A stretch of DNA of 64,000 nucleotides from Bradyrhizobium sp. RP6. Lineage in GTDB: Bacteria > Pseudomonadota > Alphaproteobacteria > Rhizobiales > Xanthobacteraceae. The notes under the pieces were generated by a model that was given only the letters and a program-made list of their open reading frames with translations, was not told the origin of the DNA and ran no database searches. Each line of letters opens with the position of its first letter. Position 1 is the stretch's first letter. The DNA is taken from NCBI RefSeq assembly GCF_003837805.1, contig NZ_RQIT01000004.1:310001-374000 (forward strand), in the 5' to 3' direction. Position numbers and translations under genes: made by a program. Shown here piece by piece: positions 40,130 through 48,373 of the stretch.

Positions 40130-40349
40130 CGCCGCGCAGTTCGTGGCTGAGGCCGGCTTCGGTGAGGAGAGCCCTCGCCTCCTGGGCGTCGTCCTCATGG
40201 ACCAGGATCCGCCGCGGCAAAATGCCGAGCGAGCCCTCGATGATGCTCATGTTCTGGTCCAGCACCAGATGATGGATGTTGGCACCGTCAAGCAGCGCGC
40301 CGATCGCCGACACCAGCACCATGTCATTGGTCCGAACCAGTTCGCGCAA
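40122..40349 (-). CDS. DUF2007 domain protein
   Basis: 75 residues: RELVRTNDMVLVSAIGALLD, then IHHLVLDQNMSIIEGSLGIL and RRILVHEDDAQEARALLTEAG, the DUF2007 (GlnB-like signal domain) layout. The start is TTG at 40349, shown by CAGGAGA eight bases upstream and by the family's N-terminus. Its end overlaps the TrmN6-like gene by eight bases. The function is unknown. Confidence 0.82.
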   Translation of the reverse strand: MRELVRTNDMVLVSAIGALLDGANIHHLVLDQNMSIIEGSLGILPRRILVHEDDAQEARALLTEAGLSHELRGDD

Positions 40350-40481
40350 AACGCAGATCTCCTGCCTGAAAGGGGGGCATGCGGCAAATGTCAATGGTTC
40401 CGAGGTCTTGCCGCGTCCGTCGCCAGTTTCTATTGTCTTTCCATCAGAATAGCCCTTCCGGGGCAAATATTGGAGACCGGC

Positions 40482-41489
40482 GTGGCCGTCATCGTACCTT
40501 TCGAAACTCCCGGCGCGTCGATCGAAGAGCTGGTTGCCCTTGTCGCCCCTGACATGGAGCGCGTCAACGCCACGATTCTGTCGCGGACTGGCTCCGAGGT
40601 GACCATGATCCCGGAGGTCGCCAACCACCTGATCTCCTCCGGCGGCAAGCGCCTGCGGCCGATGCTGACGCTCGCCATGGCCAACCTGGCCGGCTACGCC
40701 GGCGACGGCCATATCAAGCTCGCTGCCTCCGTCGAGTTCATGCATACCGCCACCCTGCTCCACGACGACGTCGTCGACGAGAGCGAATTGCGCCGCGGCA
40801 AGCTGTCGGCGCGCATGCTCTGGGGCAACGAGGCGAGCGTGCTGGTCGGCGACTTCCTGCTCGGCCAGGCCTTCCGCATGATGGTCGAAGTCGGCTCGCT
40901 CCGCGCGCTCGACATCCTCTCCGCGGCCGCCGCGACCATCGCCGAGGGCGAGGTCATGCAGCTGGCCGCAGCCAAGAACACCGCGACCACCGAGGACGAA
41001 TATCTCGCCGTGATCCGAGGCAAGACCGCCGAATTGTTCGCGGCCGCCTGCGAGGTCGGTCCCGTCATCGCCAACCGGCCGAAGGCGGAGCAGACCGCCT
41101 GCCGCTCGGTCGGCATGAATCTCGGCATCGCCTTCCAGCTCGTCGACGACGTGCTCGATTATGGCGGCAAGAGCGCCAAGCTCGGCAAGAACACCGGCGA
41201 CGATTTCCGCGAAGGCAAGATCACCCTGCCGGTCGTGCTCGCTTTCCGACGCGGCAACGACACCGAGCGCGCCTTCTGGATCCGAGCGCTAGAGCGCGGC
41301 GAGATCGGCGATGGCGATCTCGACCACGCCATCGGCCTGATGAACAAGCATCGCGCGCTCGAGGATACGCTGAGCCGCGCCCAGCACTACGGCGCCATGG
41401 CGGTGGACGCGCTGGCGCTGTTCCCGCCCTCGCCGATGAAGAGCGCACTGGAGCAGGTCGTGGCGTTCTGCCTGGCACGGTCGCATTAG
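40482..41489 (+). CDS. ispB: Polyprenyl diphosphate synthase (octa/decaprenyl type)
   Basis: 335 residues from GTG at 40482 (GGAG in good spacing). The two Asp-rich motifs are present: LLHDDVVDESELRRGK (DDVVD at residues 95-99) and LVDDVLDYGG, followed by GDDFREGKITLPVVLA. It builds the long isoprenoid chain of ubiquinone from IPP and FPP or GGPP. It is divergent from the DUF2007 gene with 132 bases between. The exact chain length is not readable. Confidence 0.92.
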   Translation: MAVIVPFETPGASIEELVALVAPDMERVNATILSRTGSEVTMIPEVANHLISSGGKRLRPMLTLAMANLAGYAGDGHIKLAASVEFMHTATLLHDDVVDESELRRGKLSARMLWGNEASVLVGDFLLGQAFRMMVEVGSLRALDILSAAAATIAEGEVMQLAAAKNTATTEDEYLAVIRGKTAELFAAACEVGPVIANRPKAEQTACRSVGMNLGIAFQLVDDVLDYGGKSAKLGKNTGDDFREGKITLPVVLAFRRGNDTERAFWIRALERGEIGDGDLDHAIGLMNKHRALEDTLSRAQHYGAMAVDALALFPPSPMKSALEQVVAFCLARSH

Positions 41490-41644
41490 GCGACTGGCTG
41501 ACGTACTTCCCGATTTTCGCACCGTTGCCTACTCCGCCATCCTGAGGCTCGCCTAAGAGGCGAGCGCCTCAGGGGACCGGTGACGGATAAGTGCGCGCTG
41601 TCTCCACCAGTCATTGCGTGCGTAAGGCGCGACGGCACCGCTCG

Positions 41645-41785
41645 CTCTCGTGTCCCGGACGCGCTGCAGCGTGAAACGCTGCTGCGCAGAGCCGGGACCC
41701 ATCCGACCTCCAACGATCAGCAGTATGGGCCCCGGCTCTGCAGCGCACCGCAAAGAGGCGCTGCGCTGCGTCCGGGGCACGAGAG
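41645..41785. repeat. Palindromic repeat family B (CTCTCGTGTCCCGGACGC...GCACGAGAG)
   Basis: The outer ends CTCTCGTGTCCCGGACGC and GCGTCCGGGGCACGAGAG are inverted, and an inner pair (CAGAGCCGGGACCCA and GGGCCCCGGCTCTG) adds a second stem. It is the same family and nearly the same length as 50980-51116. Confidence 0.88.
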
Positions 41786-41857
41786 CGTCTGTCCAGCAAC
41801 TGCGCTTCGCCTCACCAGCAGAAGCCAGCTTCATTCGCTCCGCATGCTTGGCCCATC

Positions 41858-41884
41858 TAGTTACTTGCATTTTGCAAGTAACTA
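41858..41884. promoter_or_regulatory. Operator palindrome of the HxlR regulator
   Basis: A perfect 12-base inverted repeat TAGTTACTTGCA-TTT-TGCAAGTAACTA, 15 bases before the HxlR start codon. Long symmetric TACTTGCA...TGCAAGTA sites are typical for this family, so autoregulation is likely. Confidence 0.75.
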
Positions 41885-41899
41885 CCCTAACCTCCCGCC

Positions 41900-42415
41900 A
41901 TGCAGCCAAAATCCCCTTCCATCCTGGAATGTCCGGTCGGCCGCGCCGTGGAGACGGTCGGCGAATGGTGGAGCATCCTGATTCTGCGCGATGCGTTTCA
42001 GGGCGCGACGAAATTCGACGAGCTCGCGCAAAGCCTCGGGATCGCGCCGAACATCCTGTCGCGGCGCCTCGCCCATCTCACCGAGAGCGGCATGTTCGTC
42101 CGACGCCGCTACAACGAACGCCCGCCGCGCTACGAATATGTGCTGACGGACAAGGCGCGGGATTTTTTCCCCGTCATCGTCGCGCTGCTCGCCTGGGGCA
42201 ACAAGCATCTCGCGCCGAAGGGCGAATCCATCCTGTTGGCGAACCGGAGCGACGCTCGCCCGTTCGATCCGATCGTCGTCGACGCCGCCGACATGCAGCC
42301 GATCACGCTTGCCAACACGGTCGCCATTCCCGGTCCCCGCGCCAGCCGCGGCATGCGCGCGCGGCTCGCTTCGCTCAGGGCCATGAACCCGGCCGTCGCG
42401 CCGGCTGGAGATTGA
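41900..42415 (+). CDS. HxlR family transcriptional regulator
   Basis: 171 residues. Winged-helix HxlR domain: ECPVGRAVETVGEWWSILIL, then RDAFQGATKFDELAQSLGIA, then ILSRRLAHLTESGMFVRRRY and PPRYEYVLTDKARDFFPV. HxlR proteins are often redox or electrophile sensors through a Cys near the N-terminus (here Cys11 in LECPVG). The last 70 residues are an extension. The fabF-like gene starts one base after its stop, so the two are co-expressed. Confidence 0.92.
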   Translation: MQPKSPSILECPVGRAVETVGEWWSILILRDAFQGATKFDELAQSLGIAPNILSRRLAHLTESGMFVRRRYNERPPRYEYVLTDKARDFFPVIVALLAWGNKHLAPKGESILLANRSDARPFDPIVVDAADMQPITLANTVAIPGPRASRGMRARLASLRAMNPAVAPAGD

Positions 42416-42416
42416 C

Positions 42417-43679
42417 ATGCGTCGTATCGTCGTGACTGGCATGGGCGCGGTGTCGCCGCTCGGCTGCGGTGTCGAACTGTCCTGGCGGCGGCTGCTCGCC
42501 GGCCGAAGCGGGCTGCGACCTCTGCCGGAGTGGGCGCAGGTACTTCCCGCGCGCATCGCCGGTCTCGTGCCCGACAAGACCGATGACGCCGATGGCGGCT
42601 TCGATCCGGCACAGGCGGCTGCGCCAAAAGACCAGCGCAAGATGGACCGCTTCATCCTGTTCGCGCTGCTTGCCACCGGAGAAGCGGTCGCGCAGGCCGG
42701 ATGGACGCCGCAGGATGCGGCGGCGCTGGAGCGGACCGCGACGATCATCGCTTCCGGCATCGGCGGCTTTCCGGCGATGGCGGAGGCGGTGCGCATCACC
42801 GAGCAGCGCGGCGCGCGCCGGCTGTCGCCGTTCACGATTCCCTCCTTCCTCGCCAATCTCGCAGCCGGCCAGGTCTCGATCAAATACGGCTACAAGGGAG
42901 CGCTGGGCACGCCGGTCACGGCGTGTGCCGCCGGCGTGCAGGCGATCGGCGATGCCGCGCGCATGATCCGTGCCGGCGAAGCCGATGTCGCGATCTGCGG
43001 CGGCGCGGAGGCCTGCATCGACATCGTCAGCCTCGGCGGCTTTGCCGCGGCCCGCGCGCTGTCGAGCAGCTTCAACGACGAGCCCGCACGCGCCTCGCGC
43101 CCATTCGATCGCGACCGCGACGGCTTTGTGATGGGCGAAGGCGCCGGCATCCTGGTGATCGAGGCGCTGGAGCATGCGCTGGCGCGCGGCGCGACGCCGA
43201 TCGCGGAGATCGTCGGCTACGGCACGACGGCGGATGCCTATCACATGACGTCGGGTCCGCCCGACGGCGATGGCGCGCGCCGCGCCATGGAGATCGCGCT
43301 ACGGCAGGCGAAGCTCGCACCCGCGGATGTACAGCACCTCAATGCGCATGCGACCTCGACTCCAGCCGGCGACGAGAGCGAGTTCGGCGCGATCGCAGCG
43401 CTGTTTGGCCGCAACCGCGGCATTGCCGTCAGCGCGACCAAATCGGCCACCGGGCACCTGCTCGGCGCTGCCGGCGGGCTGGAGGCGATCTTCACCGTGC
43501 TCGCTTTGCGCGACCAGATCGCGCCGCCGACGCTCAATCTCGACAATCCGGATCCCGGCGCTGACGGTATCGACATCGTTGCCGGCGCAGCAAGAGCGAT
43601 GCCGATGCAGCATGCCATCTCCAACGGATTCGGCTTCGGCGGGGTCAATGCCAGCGTGATCTTCCGCCGGATGGCTTGA
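42417..43679 (+). CDS. fabF: Beta-ketoacyl-ACP synthase II (FabF-like)
   Basis: 420 residues. The Cys-His-His set is intact: Cys170 in GTPVTACAAGVQAIG, His311 in LNAHATSTPAGD and His347 in KSATGHLLGAAG. It condenses malonyl-ACP with acyl-ACP in fatty acid synthesis. Location behind an HxlR regulator and outside a fab cluster suggests a secondary KAS with a specialised lipid role; this is inference. The start lies right after the regulator's stop. Confidence 0.88.
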   Translation: MRRIVVTGMGAVSPLGCGVELSWRRLLAGRSGLRPLPEWAQVLPARIAGLVPDKTDDADGGFDPAQAAAPKDQRKMDRFILFALLATGEAVAQAGWTPQDAAALERTATIIASGIGGFPAMAEAVRITEQRGARRLSPFTIPSFLANLAAGQVSIKYGYKGALGTPVTACAAGVQAIGDAARMIRAGEADVAICGGAEACIDIVSLGGFAAARALSSSFNDEPARASRPFDRDRDGFVMGEGAGILVIEALEHALARGATPIAEIVGYGTTADAYHMTSGPPDGDGARRAMEIALRQAKLAPADVQHLNAHATSTPAGDESEFGAIAALFGRNRGIAVSATKSATGHLLGAAGGLEAIFTVLALRDQIAPPTLNLDNPDPGADGIDIVAGAARAMPMQHAISNGFGFGGVNASVIFRRMA

Positions 43680-43736
43680 ACGAGGTCTTTGAACAAGAGG
43701 CCTTGCAATCGCGGCAGGCTCGGCTACCAAAACAGG

Positions 43737-44369
43737 ATGATCGAAACCAATTTCTGGCTGTTCCTTGCCGCCGCCTTCCTCGTTGCCGCCGTTCCCGGCC
43801 CCGGCATCTTTTATGTTGCGGCACGCACCTTGTCCGAGGGACGCGCCAGCGGTTTTGCATCGACCGCGGGCACGGCGCTGGGCGGGCTGGTTCACGTGGT
43901 TGCAGGCAGTATTGGTATCTCCGCGATCATCCTGGCCAGCGCCGAGCTGTTTGCGGCGGTGAAGTTCGTTGGCGCGCTCTATCTGATCTGGCTCGGCATC
44001 AAGACGTTTCGCAACGCCGGCCGCGCGCTGTCGCTCGCGGGCGAGCCCATCGGCGACAAGCGCGCGTTCCGTGACGGCGCGCTGGTGGAGGCGCTGAACC
44101 CGAAGACCGCGGCGTTCTTCCTCGCCTTCATACCGCAATTCCTTGATCCTGCGGGATCGAACCCCACGCTGCAGTTCATCGTGCTGGGAGCGATCTCGGT
44201 GGCGCTGAACACGCTCGCCGATGTCGTGGTGGTGCTGATGGCCTCTGCGACGCGCGCGCAGTTGATCGAACGGCCGCAGCTGATGCGGCGTCTCACGCAG
44301 GGCTCCGGCGTCTTCATCGCGGGGCTCGGCCTCTCGCTCGCGCTGGCGCGGCGGCCGGCAAATGGCTAG
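43737..44369 (+). CDS. LysE family translocator
   Basis: 210 residues, six predicted helices. The LysE/RhtB motif is VAAVPGPGIFYVAARTLSEGR followed by GTALGGLVHVVAGSIGI and LIWLGIKTFR. It exports an amino acid or a similar metabolite across the inner membrane. The ATG at 43737 is chosen because the family starts with the first helix; the upstream GTG-type opening adds polar residues. It overlaps the next gene by eight bases. Confidence 0.9.
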   Translation: MIETNFWLFLAAAFLVAAVPGPGIFYVAARTLSEGRASGFASTAGTALGGLVHVVAGSIGISAIILASAELFAAVKFVGALYLIWLGIKTFRNAGRALSLAGEPIGDKRAFRDGALVEALNPKTAAFFLAFIPQFLDPAGSNPTLQFIVLGAISVALNTLADVVVVLMASATRAQLIERPQLMRRLTQGSGVFIAGLGLSLALARRPANG

Positions 44370-45240
44370 CGCTCCGCAAAGCCGCTTCTATGAATCGCAC
44401 GGCCTGCGGCTGCATTACGCCGACTGGGGCAACGAGGGCGCGCCACCTCTGATCCTGGTCCATGGCGGCCGCGATCATTGCCGGAGCTGGGATCACATCG
44501 CCCGATCGTTGCAGCCGCATTTCCACGTCATCGCGCCCGACCTGCGCGGCCACGGCGATTCCGACTGGACCAAAGGCGGCAGCTACGCACTGACGGAGTA
44601 CGTCTACGATCTCTCGCGGCTCGTCCGCAATATCGCAGCGCCTCCGGTCACTCTCATCGGCCATTCGATGGGCGGCATGGTCAGCCTGATCTTTTCGGGC
44701 TCATTCCCCGAGCAGGTCACCAAGCTCGTCGTCCTCGACGGCGTGACCATGTTGCCGGATACGCCAAAACCGCCGGTTCATGAGCGCATCGGCAAATGGG
44801 TCGGTCAGCTCGACAAGCTGCACGACCGCACCCCGCGCCGCTATGCCGCCCTCGAGGACGCCGCCGCGCAGATGATGCTTCACAACAAGCGCCTATCCCG
44901 CGACCTCGCGCTGCATCTCGCCACGCATGGCGCGCGGCAGAACGAGGACGGCACCTATAGCTGGAAGTTCGATCCCTATCAGCGCGCCTCTGCGCCGCAC
45001 CGGCTCTGGCCCGACGACCACATCGAGCTCTGGTCACGCATCGCCTGCCCGACGCTGCTGCTCAATGCCGGCGAAAGCTTTCTCGCCGGTGCCAGGGCCG
45101 CAGGCCTGGAGCGCTACTTTCCGCAGGCGCGCATCAAGACCATCGCCGGCGCGGGACACTGGCTGCAGCACGACAAGCCGCGGGAGGTGCTGGGCGAGAT
45201 CCGGCAGTTTCTCGGGCTGGCTGAAGACAGCGCGGAATAG
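44362..45240 (+). CDS. Alpha/beta hydrolase
   Basis: 292 residues. It has the oxyanion HGG in LILVHGGRDHCRSWD, the nucleophile Ser102 in LIGHSMGGMVSLIF, an acid in the NAGESFLAG segment and the His in AGAGHWLQHDKP. It is cytosolic with no signal peptide. The substrate is unknown. It overlaps the LysE gene by eight bases, which suggests one function, perhaps release and export of a small acid or amino-acid derivative. Confidence 0.88.
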   Translation: MASAPQSRFYESHGLRLHYADWGNEGAPPLILVHGGRDHCRSWDHIARSLQPHFHVIAPDLRGHGDSDWTKGGSYALTEYVYDLSRLVRNIAAPPVTLIGHSMGGMVSLIFSGSFPEQVTKLVVLDGVTMLPDTPKPPVHERIGKWVGQLDKLHDRTPRRYAALEDAAAQMMLHNKRLSRDLALHLATHGARQNEDGTYSWKFDPYQRASAPHRLWPDDHIELWSRIACPTLLLNAGESFLAGARAAGLERYFPQARIKTIAGAGHWLQHDKPREVLGEIRQFLGLAEDSAE

Positions 45241-45254
45241 CACAACGATATCCA

Positions 45255-45370
45255 CGTCATTGCGAGCGCAGCGAAGCAATCCAGACTGTCACGGCGGAGG
45301 GATTCCGGATTGCTTCGCGGAGCCTGTCATCGGGCCGCGCTTCGAGCGGACCCGGTGGCTCACAATGACG
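45255..45370. repeat. Palindromic repeat family A, long form
   Basis: CGTCATTGCGAGCGCAGCGA at the left and CTCACAATGACG at the right; AAGCAATCCAGACTG pairs with GGATTGCTTCGCGG inside. It has an extra GGGCCGCGC...GCGGACC segment compared with 8876-8960 and 30540-30626. Confidence 0.85.
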
Positions 45371-45377
45371 ACCAGAC

Positions 45378-46262
45378 CTAGCTCAAGGTCCCCGCATGCA
45401 CCCACCAGCCGTGGTGATCGCGCCTGATCTTCTCGGCGGCGGCATGGGCTTCGGCCGGCGCGCCATAGATCGCAAAGCACGTCGCGCCGGAGCCGGACAT
45501 GCGGGCGAGCTTGACGCCGGCGGAGGTACGCAAGGCCTCCAGCACCTCGCCGATGACAGGCTCGATGCGCAGCGCGGGCGCTTCAAGGTCGTTGGCGACG
45601 GTTTCCAGAACCTCCACCCAATCGGAAATAGAGGCGCCCTCCCCAGGCCAGGCCGGAGCGCGGATGACGTCGGTGACGCCGACCAGAAGCTCGCCGTTAC
45701 GCAGACCCAGCGCCTGGAACACGTCCTTGGTCGCGACCGGCACGCGCGGATTGACCATGACGCAGGGCATGCTCGGCAGCGCGAGCGGCAACAGCTGCTC
45801 GCCGACGCCGGTCATGTCGCAGGCGCGCGAGACGAGGCACACCGGCACGTCCGCGCCGGTCGCGAGGGCGACCTTCTGAACGCGGGGATCGTCGAGCGAC
45901 AGATCGTTCAGGCGCGCCAGGAGCCGCAGCGCCGCCGCGGCATCGGCCGAGCCGCCGCCGATGCCCGCCGCGACGGGAAGCACCTTGTCGAGCGCGAAGG
46001 CGCCGAGTTTCAGGCCGGGCACCGCCTCGGCCAGAAGTCTCGCAGCCTTGAGCACGAGATTGTCGGACGTCTCGCCACAGGCCGCCGCCAGCGGGCCGGT
46101 GGTGGCGAGCTTCAGCTCGCCGCCCGGCTCCAGCGTGAGCCGATCGGCGCAATCGGCGAACGCCACCACGCTTTCGAGATCATGATAGCCGTCGGCACGA
46201 CGGCCGACGACGCGAAGGCTCAAATTGACCTTCGCCCGCCCCTCTTCAATCAACGCCGACAT
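45378..46262 (-). CDS. ispE: 4-diphosphocytidyl-2-C-methyl-D-erythritol kinase
   Basis: 294 residues, GHMP kinase. It starts EEGRAKVNLSLRVVGRRADG, has the ATP loop PVAAGIGGGSADAAAALRL and the C-terminal motif LARMSGSGATCFAIYG. It phosphorylates CDP-ME in the non-mevalonate isoprenoid pathway. A TTG at 46283 is in frame, but the ATG at 46262 follows GGGGG at good spacing and gives the standard N-terminus. It follows the TPR gene by 24 bases on the same strand. Confidence 0.94.
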   Translation of the reverse strand: MSALIEEGRAKVNLSLRVVGRRADGYHDLESVVAFADCADRLTLEPGGELKLATTGPLAAACGETSDNLVLKAARLLAEAVPGLKLGAFALDKVLPVAAGIGGGSADAAAALRLLARLNDLSLDDPRVQKVALATGADVPVCLVSRACDMTGVGEQLLPLALPSMPCVMVNPRVPVATKDVFQALGLRNGELLVGVTDVIRAPAWPGEGASISDWVEVLETVANDLEAPALRIEPVIGEVLEALRTSAGVKLARMSGSGATCFAIYGAPAEAHAAAEKIRRDHHGWWVHAGTLS

Positions 46263-46286
46263 CGGCGACACGCCCCCAAGCAAACC

Positions 46287-48083
46287 TCAGCCGCCCCTGC
46301 CGTCGTCCTTCTTCTTCTCGGCCTGCGCCGCAGAAGAGTTCGAATTGTCATCCGGAAGGCCGTTGGCGATCTTGGCCTCGATCTTCGGAAGCTCTTCCGG
46401 CTCCGGCTTGAGATCGCGGGCATGCGACCACTGGAATTTTGCCTCCAGCGTGCGGCCAACGCGCCAATAGGCATCGCCGAGATGGTCGTTGATGGTGGGA
46501 TCCTCGGGCTTGAGATCGATCGCACGCTCGAGGTTCTTCACCGCCTCTTCATAGTTGCCGATGCGGTAATAGGCCCAGCCGAGGGAATCGACGATGTAGC
46601 CGTCGTCGGGACGCTGCTCGACGGCACGCTTGATCATCTTCATGCCTTCGTCGAGATTCACGCCCTGGTCGATCCAGGAATAGCCGAGATAGTTGAGGAC
46701 GTGCGGCTGATCGGGCTGCAGTTCGAGCGCCTTCTTCATGTCGGCCTCGGCCTTGCTCCACTGCTTGGAGCGCTCCTCGCAGATACCGCGATAATAGTAC
46801 CAGACGCTGTTGGCCTTGTCGTTGCCGGGCGGCAGCACGTCGATTCCTTGCGAATAGGTCGCGCCGCAATCGCCGAACCGCTTGCGACCGCGCTCGATGT
46901 TTCCGAGCGCCATGATGGCTTCGAGGTCCTTGGCATCCTCCGAGGTGACGCCCTTGAGGATCTTGATCGCCTCGTCGGTGCGGTCGGCGGAATCCAGGTC
47001 AATGGCAAGCTGGATCTGTGCATTGCGCTTGAGCGGCGAGGTCGCGGGCACGCGCTCATAGACCTTGATCGCCATCTTCGGCCGCTTCACCGATTCATAG
47101 AGATCGGCGAGCGAGAGCAGCGCCAGCGGATGGGTCGGCTGGAGGTAGAGCGCGAGCTGGAGATAGACCAGCGCCAGGTCCTCACCGCCGCGGCGGGTCA
47201 GCGTGGCGCCGATGCCATAGAGCGCTTCGGCGGCGCCGGCCTGCGCGGAATCGACGAGTGGCGGCATCTTCTTGCCGGCCTTGGTCTCGCGCAGGCCTTC
47301 CTGGATCAGCGGATGGCGTGCGAGCTTCTTGTCGAAAGCCTGGTAGACGGTGGTCGCCGCGGCAGAATCCTTGTTGCGCGAGAGCCAGCGCGCATAGGCC
47401 TCGGTCACGCGCAGCATGGAATCGTCGAGCTTGTAGGCGCGCTCAAAGCGGGTGCCGGCGTCCTTCTCCTTGCCGGCGAGTTCCAGGATCAGGCCGGCGT
47501 GAAGGTCCTTGAACAGCGGATACCATTCCGGACCAGCCAGCTTGTCGATGGTGGCGACACCACCCTTGGCATCTCCTGCACCATAGGCGGCCCAGCCCGA
47601 CAGCAGCGTGGCGACCAGATCGGTGATCGGGCCGCGGACCGACTGGTTGATATTGGTCTGCGCGGCCGCGTATTTCTTCAGCTTGAGATCATGCACGCCG
47701 ACGACGAGACGCGCGACGCGGTTGGTCTTGTCGATGGTGAGGATGCGCTCGGCGAGCTTGACCGCCTCCTCGAGGTCGCCGTCGGCGACCGACGAGATGA
47801 AGGCTCGGTCCAGCAGCTCGTTGTTCTTGGGATCGGTGCGGAGCGCCGAACGGTAGAATGCGGCGGCGGATGCCGCGTCACGCTCGACGCTGGCGTGGCG
47901 GGCGGCAAGATAGCTACCGGCACCGGTGAGCGACTTCAGATCGTTTCGGGTCGGAAACTGCGCCGCCGTGTTCTCCGGGTGGTCCGGCGTCTGCGCCAGG
48001 ACCGCGCCCGGGACCGCCACGATCGCGGTGCCCATGAGAGCGATGGCGACAGCAGTCCAGCGGTTGAAACGATTTGAAAGCAT
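46287..48083 (-). CDS. Tetratricopeptide-repeat exported protein
   Basis: 598 residues with a signal peptide (RWTAVAIALMGTAIVAVPGA, then VLAQ). At least eight TPR-like units follow; the clearest are KANSVWYYYRGICEERSKQW, then QPHVLNYLGYSWIDQGVNLD and DDGYIVDSLGWAYYRIGNYE near the C-terminus. This layout is of a periplasmic or lipoprotein-like scaffold of Nitrobacteraceae. It probably forms an operon with ispE, 24 bases downstream. The start is ATG at 48083; longer in-frame openings upstream are not supported. Confidence 0.85.
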   Translation of the reverse strand: MLSNRFNRWTAVAIALMGTAIVAVPGAVLAQTPDHPENTAAQFPTRNDLKSLTGAGSYLAARHASVERDAASAAAFYRSALRTDPKNNELLDRAFISSVADGDLEEAVKLAERILTIDKTNRVARLVVGVHDLKLKKYAAAQTNINQSVRGPITDLVATLLSGWAAYGAGDAKGGVATIDKLAGPEWYPLFKDLHAGLILELAGKEKDAGTRFERAYKLDDSMLRVTEAYARWLSRNKDSAAATTVYQAFDKKLARHPLIQEGLRETKAGKKMPPLVDSAQAGAAEALYGIGATLTRRGGEDLALVYLQLALYLQPTHPLALLSLADLYESVKRPKMAIKVYERVPATSPLKRNAQIQLAIDLDSADRTDEAIKILKGVTSEDAKDLEAIMALGNIERGRKRFGDCGATYSQGIDVLPPGNDKANSVWYYYRGICEERSKQWSKAEADMKKALELQPDQPHVLNYLGYSWIDQGVNLDEGMKMIKRAVEQRPDDGYIVDSLGWAYYRIGNYEEAVKNLERAIDLKPEDPTINDHLGDAYWRVGRTLEAKFQWSHARDLKPEPEELPKIEAKIANGLPDDNSNSSAAQAEKKKDDGRGG

Positions 48084-48373
48084 CAGGGCTCGCCTTGAGT
48101 TGGTAGTGCCTGGGTTTGCAGCAGGAGGCCGCATCGCACGCGAAAGCGGCCGGTGGCATCGGGACCCGGAACCGTCGGGCCGACAATGCCGCTTTTGGCG
48201 CTCCCCCGCAAGGATTCGGACCGGGCGATCCCCGCCGCATGCCCCAAATCGGCCAAGCGGATCCACCAAGAACGTCCCAAGACGCCGCTACTATGGCCTT
48301 ATCGTGGCCGCGGCGGCTGGCCGCACACGGGTCCTCACGCGAACGTGCGCCAGATCACCCGCGTGACCTGCCT

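Larger units (their letters stand above)
41490..41899. other. Intergenic region between ispB and the HxlR gene
   Basis: 410 bases without a supported gene. Most of it is a palindromic repeat of family B (41645-41785); the right end is the operator palindrome and promoter region of the HxlR gene. The stretch 41530-41640 shows only GCCTAAGAGGCGAGC, a short hairpin. Confidence 0.6.

Noticed and set aside
39633-40481. Long upstream extension of the ispB frame
   Set aside because: The extra 283 codons run antisense through the TrmN6-like and DUF2007 genes. The family N-terminus and ribosome site place the start at GTG 40482.
41645-41785. Insertion sequence or CRISPR repeat
   Set aside because: There is no transposase gene, no target duplication and no regular spacing. 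The element is a single long palindrome present elsewhere in the window.
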